DNA of 10,566 nt from positions 1 through 10,566 of the forward strand of contig JALSIF010000280.1 in the NCBI GenBank assembly GCA_026981635.1. Direction: 5' to 3'. The position numbers and the translations under genes are program-made. This stretch comes from a bacterium. Lineage in GTDB: Bacteria; 4484-113; JALSIF01. Numbering within the stretch: position 1 is the first letter of the stretch; every line of letters starts with the position of its first letter. This document shows positions 7,666-10,566 of the stretch, piece by piece. Under the pieces are notes generated by a model. It was not told where the DNA came from and ran no database searches. It saw only the letters and a list, made by a program, of their open reading frames with translations.

Positions 7666-7681
7666 CGGCCCAAAAGGGCTG
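7666..7681. terminator. Small hairpin after the epimerase-like gene
   Basis: CGGCCC (7666-7671) pairs with GGGCTG (7676-7681), six pairs including one G-U, around an AAAA loop (TTTT on the other strand), starting two bases after the stop codon. No T-run follows on either strand. It could serve both the + strand gene and the - strand unit that ends here, but as a terminator it is weak. Confidence 0.25.
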
Positions 7682-7703
7682 CTCCCGCTCCTCCATCATC
7701 CAG

Positions 7704-7778
7704 CTAGTTGTTGCTGATGGTGATGAAGGTAAAGATGAGCAGGAGCATCCCTATCAAATATGGCTTTAGCGCTTCCAT
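7704..7778 (-). CDS. Candidate 24-residue single-span membrane peptide
   Basis: A short frame, ATG at 7778 to TAG at 7704-7706, that encodes 24 residues: MEALKPY, then a continuous hydrophobic run LIGMLLLIFTFITI (8-21), then SNN. A GGAG element (in GATGGGAGC) lies nine bases before the ATG, a good Shine-Dalgarno distance. The shape, a short polar head with one Lys, a single helix of about 14-16 residues and a polar tail, is that of bacterial small membrane proteins. No family is recognised. It is the last possible gene of the - strand unit that follows the lipoprotein, and its ATG lies inside the end of the 88-codon frame. A chance frame is possible; the ribosome-binding site plus the clean hydrophobic run are the only support. 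Confidence 0.35.
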   Translation of the reverse strand: MEALKPYLIGMLLLIFTFITISNN

Positions 7779-8032
7779 GGCTCAAAGCTCCCATCCACCA
7801 ATTGTCCCTCTCCAGTCCATCGGAAACTACCAGCGGTTGGATCCAAATCTCCTAAATTTCCAACTGACAACTTAAGTGACAATTTATCTCCTTCGCAAGC
7901 TCCCGATGATGTTTCCCTTTTCCCTCTCTGGCACTGGCTATTTTGATTTAGCTGTCCCTCCTCCCTCTGAAACCAGCTATTTGTGGAGCTGGTCCTCTCT
8001 TCAACTACCCTTCGGATCGTCCAAAGTGTCAT
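7766..8032 (-). other. 88-codon reading frame in a lower-GC stretch, possible frameshifted lipoprotein tail
   Basis: The stretch 7665-8000 has no confident gene and is visibly richer in A and T than its neighbours. The longest - strand frame starts at ATG 8032, overlaps the lipoprotein end by 32 bases in the +1 frame, and stops at 7766. Its second half (from about residue 45: GDKLSLKLSVGNLGDLDPT, then GSFRWTGEGQLVDGSFEPW) reads like a beta-rich domain fragment, but the first half looks like arbitrary sequence, and codon third positions are not GC-rich as in the neighbours. It may be a small coupled gene, the remains of a C-terminal domain cut off from the lipoprotein by a one-base frameshift, or non-coding. 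The region also holds a direct repeat TGACAA-CTTAAG-TGACAA at 7865-7882 and the 24-residue frame. Confidence 0.2.
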
Positions 8033-9161
8033 CCTCTTCTAAACCCTCCTCCCTTTCCCCGTCCTCTCCTTCAGCCTCTTCCATAGTGTCGCCATTTTCC
8101 TCCCCGGCACTATCGTCAATCCCACCACCCCCATCTCCACCAACCTCACCCCCTTCGCCATCTTCAACCCCCTCCTCTGGGCCCTCGGATATATCCTCTC
8201 GCTCCGAATCTTGCCAATCTTGCGAGGAGTAGGGCCCTGAGATAATCTCAATCTCGGTGGCTATGAGCTGGCCCTGATTGTTCAGATAGCCCTTGATCTT
8301 GATCACCTGGCCCACCGCCAGAACCGCCAGCGGCAGACCCTCCCGCTTCTGACCTCGCTCATCCTCAATCTCGGTGAAGGCGGGAGAGATGATCCAGGTC
8401 TCCCCGCCCGCCACCATGAAGCTGAAGTCACTGGCAATCTGCTCAATCTGCACACTCTCCCGCTCCACCTCCTGGCCGCCTACGGCATGCTCTATCTCAT
8501 CGTCCAGGCCGTCGCGGTCCTCGTCAGGCTTGGGCGGGTCGTCATCAAAGGTGCCATTGTTGTTCACGTCATCCACCACCTGACCACTGGCCATGTTCAC
8601 CCGGAAGCGACGGGTGATGGTGCCCATCGGGGTGGTCATGGTGTAGCTGGCCTCCACCAGAGTGGCGGTGGGATCGGTGGGAACCATCAGTTGGGCATCA
8701 ATCACCGTGTTGCCAGCTGGGTCAACCCTGACCGGGATGTTCAGCACCACCTGGGTTGAGCCGGTGGGCTCGCCGGTGAGCAGGTTGCCGGGGACGGAAA
8801 AGTCAAACTGCAAGAGGTAGCCCGGCTTGGGCTGGACATCGGGGAAGACCACCTGCGAGCGGCCGGTTCCGTCAACTACCCCAATCTCAATATTTTCGCC
8901 GGGGTCAATCAGCCTGAGAAAACCCTTGTAGCCTCCTCCCCCGGTTTGGGAGAAGCTGGCTGAGCTTCCCCCCTCCAGGTCACGGCCCGAGTACTGGTAG
9001 CGGGCGACCACGTCGGGCAGGTCCTGCGGCCCGGGACCGGGGGTGGGCTCTCCCCCTCCTCCCCCTCCTCCACAGGAGGCAATAAGCAGAGCTACCAGAG
9101 CACTGGTAACCAGGGCGATACCTCGGTAAGCTGGGCTAGGCTGTCTCTTTCTTCCCATCAT
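8001..9161 (-). CDS. DUF5666-type lipoprotein with calcium-binding-like loops and acidic tail
   Basis: Predicted lipoprotein of 386 residues. A basic start (MMGRKRQ), hydrophobic core and lipobox IAS-Cys30 mark signal peptidase II processing; seven glycines and a Pro/Gly linker follow the lipidated Cys. Residues about 50-190 look beta-rich with no family recognised. Two adjacent Asp-rich loops follow: DVNNNGTFDD (198-207, dockerin/EF-hand-like) and DEDRDGLDDEIE (213-224, the DxDxDGxxDxxE pattern of thrombospondin type 3 repeats), so calcium binding is plausible. Residues about 245-306, ending VGQVIKIKGYLNNQGQLIAT, resemble the DUF5666 beta-barrel domain. The last 70 residues are almost only Asp, Glu, Gly and Ser. 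Function unknown; probably anchored in the outer membrane or cell surface. ATG 9161 overlaps the stop of the aminotransferase-like gene (ATGA), with GGTGA seven bases upstream, so the two are co-transcribed and probably translationally coupled. A second ATG directly follows. Confidence 0.88.
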   Translation of the reverse strand: MMGRKRQPSPAYRGIALVTSALVALLIASCGGGGGGGEPTPGPGPQDLPDVVARYQYSGRDLEGGSSASFSQTGGGGYKGFLRLIDPGENIEIGVVDGTGRSQVVFPDVQPKPGYLLQFDFSVPGNLLTGEPTGSTQVVLNIPVRVDPAGNTVIDAQLMVPTDPTATLVEASYTMTTPMGTITRRFRVNMASGQVVDDVNNNGTFDDDPPKPDEDRDGLDDEIEHAVGGQEVERESVQIEQIASDFSFMVAGGETWIISPAFTEIEDERGQKREGLPLAVLAVGQVIKIKGYLNNQGQLIATEIEIISGPYSSQDWQDSEREDISEGPEEGVEDGEGGEVGGDGGGGIDDSAGEENGDTMEEAEGEDGEREEGLEEDDTLDDPKGS

Positions 9162-10566
9162 TTCTCTTTCACCCCCAGGTGGCGAAGCTGATAGTAGTCC
9201 ACCGCAAGATCGGCATACTTTTCCGGCTTGGCCAGATAGTTGCGGATGGCTCCGGCCAGCCTCTCCACGCCATCAATAATCTCCCCCTCCTTCGCCCTGC
9301 TAAAGGTTACCCGCACTCCCGGGGAGGGGCGGTGGCCGACGGTAAACATCACCCCAGGCCCAACCTTGACCCCTGCCTGGTGGGCAAGCACATAGAGCAC
9401 CGTCCCGTCAAGCTTTTTGGGCAGGGTGATCCAGGTAAAGAAGCCCCCTTGGGTGGGGGTGAACTCCACCCCGCTGGGCAGCTGCTCACTCAGCGCCTCA
9501 AGCATGGTCCTGCGCCGCGCATCATAGACCCGGCATACCCGGCGAAGATGATTTTCAAAGTAACCCTTGAGGATAAAGTCATGCAGCAGGGCCTGGAGAA
9601 AGTAGCTCTCAAACTTGATGTTGGTCATCTTGAGCCGCACTGCGGTAAGGGCGATGGGTCCGGGCACCACCATCCAGCCAAGCCTAAGACCGGGAAGGAG
9701 CATCTTGCTGAAGGAGTTGAGCTGAATGACAAAGCCCCCCTGGTCCAGAGCCTTCAGGGTGGGAAGCTTCTTGCCCTCGTAGCGAAGCTGGTAGGCCCAG
9801 TTGTCCTCCACCACCGGGACCCGGTGCTCGCGGGCAAGCCTGAGCAGCTTCTCCCGCCGTTCCAGGCTCATCTCGGTGGCGGTGGGATTGTGGAAGGTGG
9901 GGACGGTGTAGATCATGGCCACCTTCCCCCGGTTCTCCCTAAGCACCTTCTCCAACAGGTCAACCCGCATCCCCTCCTGATCCACCGGCACCCCCACACA
10001 GCGGATGCGGTTGGCGATGAGAGCGTTTAGGGCGATGGTGTAGGTGGGGTTCTCCACCACCACGATCTCGTCGGGATTGCGCACCAGAAGGTCAAGGCAG
10101 AGCTTAAACAGCCCGGTAAACCCGGAGCCGACGATGATCTCGTTTACCCCCGGGTCCATGTTGACCCCCTCTAGGGCCATGTGCTCCTCCAGCCAGCTCA
10201 CCAGCGGCTGGTAGCCCTGGGGGCTGCCGTAGTCAAAGAAGAACTCCTGGGGCTTCCAGAGCATTTGGGAGGCGATCTTCTTGATCTGGTCAAAGGGGAA
10301 GAGGCTGGGGTCGGGCATGTTTTGATGAAGCTCAATGAGATCGGCGGGGGCCTCCCCCAGGGCGGCCTCCAGGGTGCGGGGGAGGACGAAGTATTCGGTG
10401 GGGATCTGGTAGGAGCGCCAGTCAAACAGCCCCCGCTCCACCAGCTCGTCAATGGCCTCCGGCCGGTCGTAGTCAAAGGGCTCCTGGGTGGCGATGAGGG
10501 CGCCGCGGTCCACCACGAAGGTCTTGCCCCCGGGGACGGTGTCAATGTAGTTTTCCGCCATCAGCT
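9158..10566 (-). CDS. PLP-dependent aminotransferase-like protein, probably the C-terminal part of a MocR-type regulator (5' end outside window)
   Basis: The visible 467 residues after Met (10561) hold a complete fold-type I aminotransferase domain of the MocR/2-aminoadipate aminotransferase kind. Landmarks are NMPDPSLFPF (81-90), GSPQGYQPL (112-120), HNPTATEMSLERR (224-236) with PLP-contacting Asn225, VEDNWAY (251-257) with Asp253, NSFSKMLLPGLRLGW (282-296) with Schiff-base Lys286, and GVRVTFSRA (415-423) with Arg417 for the substrate carboxylate. The first residues, with the preceding CTG codon, read LMAENYIDTVPGGKTFV; this lines up without gaps with the end of a GntR winged helix (typically LxxxGYLxxxPGxGTFV). 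The frame stays open to the edge, so Met 10561 is probably internal and the gene encodes a MocR-type DNA-binding regulator that senses PLP or an amino compound. If instead it starts here, it is a LysN-like aminotransferase with a wHTH remnant. A typical linker (about 20-75) joins the parts. Its stop overlaps the lipoprotein start. Confidence 0.9.
   Translation of the reverse strand, partial: LMAENYIDTVPGGKTFVVDRGALIATQEPFDYDRPEAIDELVERGLFDWRSYQIPTEYFVLPRTLEAALGEAPADLIELHQNMPDPSLFPFDQIKKIASQMLWKPQEFFFDYGSPQGYQPLVSWLEEHMALEGVNMDPGVNEIIVGSGFTGLFKLCLDLLVRNPDEIVVVENPTYTIALNALIANRIRCVGVPVDQEGMRVDLLEKVLRENRGKVAMIYTVPTFHNPTATEMSLERREKLLRLAREHRVPVVEDNWAYQLRYEGKKLPTLKALDQGGFVIQLNSFSKMLLPGLRLGWMVVPGPIALTAVRLKMTNIKFESYFLQALLHDFILKGYFENHLRRVCRVYDARRRTMLEALSEQLPSGVEFTPTQGGFFTWITLPKKLDGTVLYVLAHQAGVKVGPGVMFTVGHRPSPGVRVTFSRAKEGEIIDGVERLAGAIRNYLAKPEKYADLAVDYYQLRHLGVKEK

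Noticed and set aside
7876-8232. A + strand frame rich in Ser and Pro
   Set aside because: The Ser/Pro runs are simply the reverse complement of the Asp/Glu/Gly-rich lipoprotein tail.

Overview
This 10.6 kb window is GC-rich bacterial chromosome (GC-rich throughout by eye; not computed). It holds six protein-coding genes that can be identified, one tRNA gene, and one unusual lower-GC stretch of about 340 bases. The organism is a bacterium: it has bacterial-type GlmS, an EF-G paralogue, a lipoprotein with a bacterial lipobox, and a tRNA-Ser with an encoded CCA end. Nothing seen fixes the phylum. A secreted S55-type protein without sporulation genes nearby, and a Cys-polyGly lipoprotein, fit a diderm or deep-branching lineage better than a classical spore-former, but that is inference.

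Layout, left to right. On the + strand, glmS (36-1859) makes glucosamine-6-phosphate for the cell wall. It is followed by tRNA-Ser(UGA) (1926-2018). Next come two genes on the - strand: an exported protein with an S55 (SpoIVB-type) peptidase fold (2073-4301), convergent with the tRNA, and an EF-G-like translational GTPase (4432-6594), separated by 130 bases that include a terminator-like hairpin. A short divergent region (6595-6728) leads to a + strand NAD(P)-binding sugar-epimerase-like protein of the TIGR01777/YfcH family (6729-7664).

The right-hand third is a - strand unit read from the window's right edge: a PLP-dependent aminotransferase-like protein (9158 to the edge), then a DUF5666-type lipoprotein (8001-9161) whose start codon overlaps the stop of the first gene (ATGA). 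Downstream lie two uncertain small reading frames in the lower-GC stretch: an 88-codon frame and a 24-residue hydrophobic peptide frame. The first gene very probably begins outside the window: its visible N-terminus matches the end of a GntR winged helix, so the whole protein is probably a MocR-type regulator.

Most genes are housekeeping or singletons with no obvious shared pathway. The points most worth a second look are the circularly permuted order of the S55 catalytic motifs, the altered GTPase motifs of the EF-G paralogue, the MocR-lipoprotein coupling, and the small hydrophobic ORF at the end of that unit. I did not find a convincing new defence or mobile system, CRISPR array or insertion sequence.
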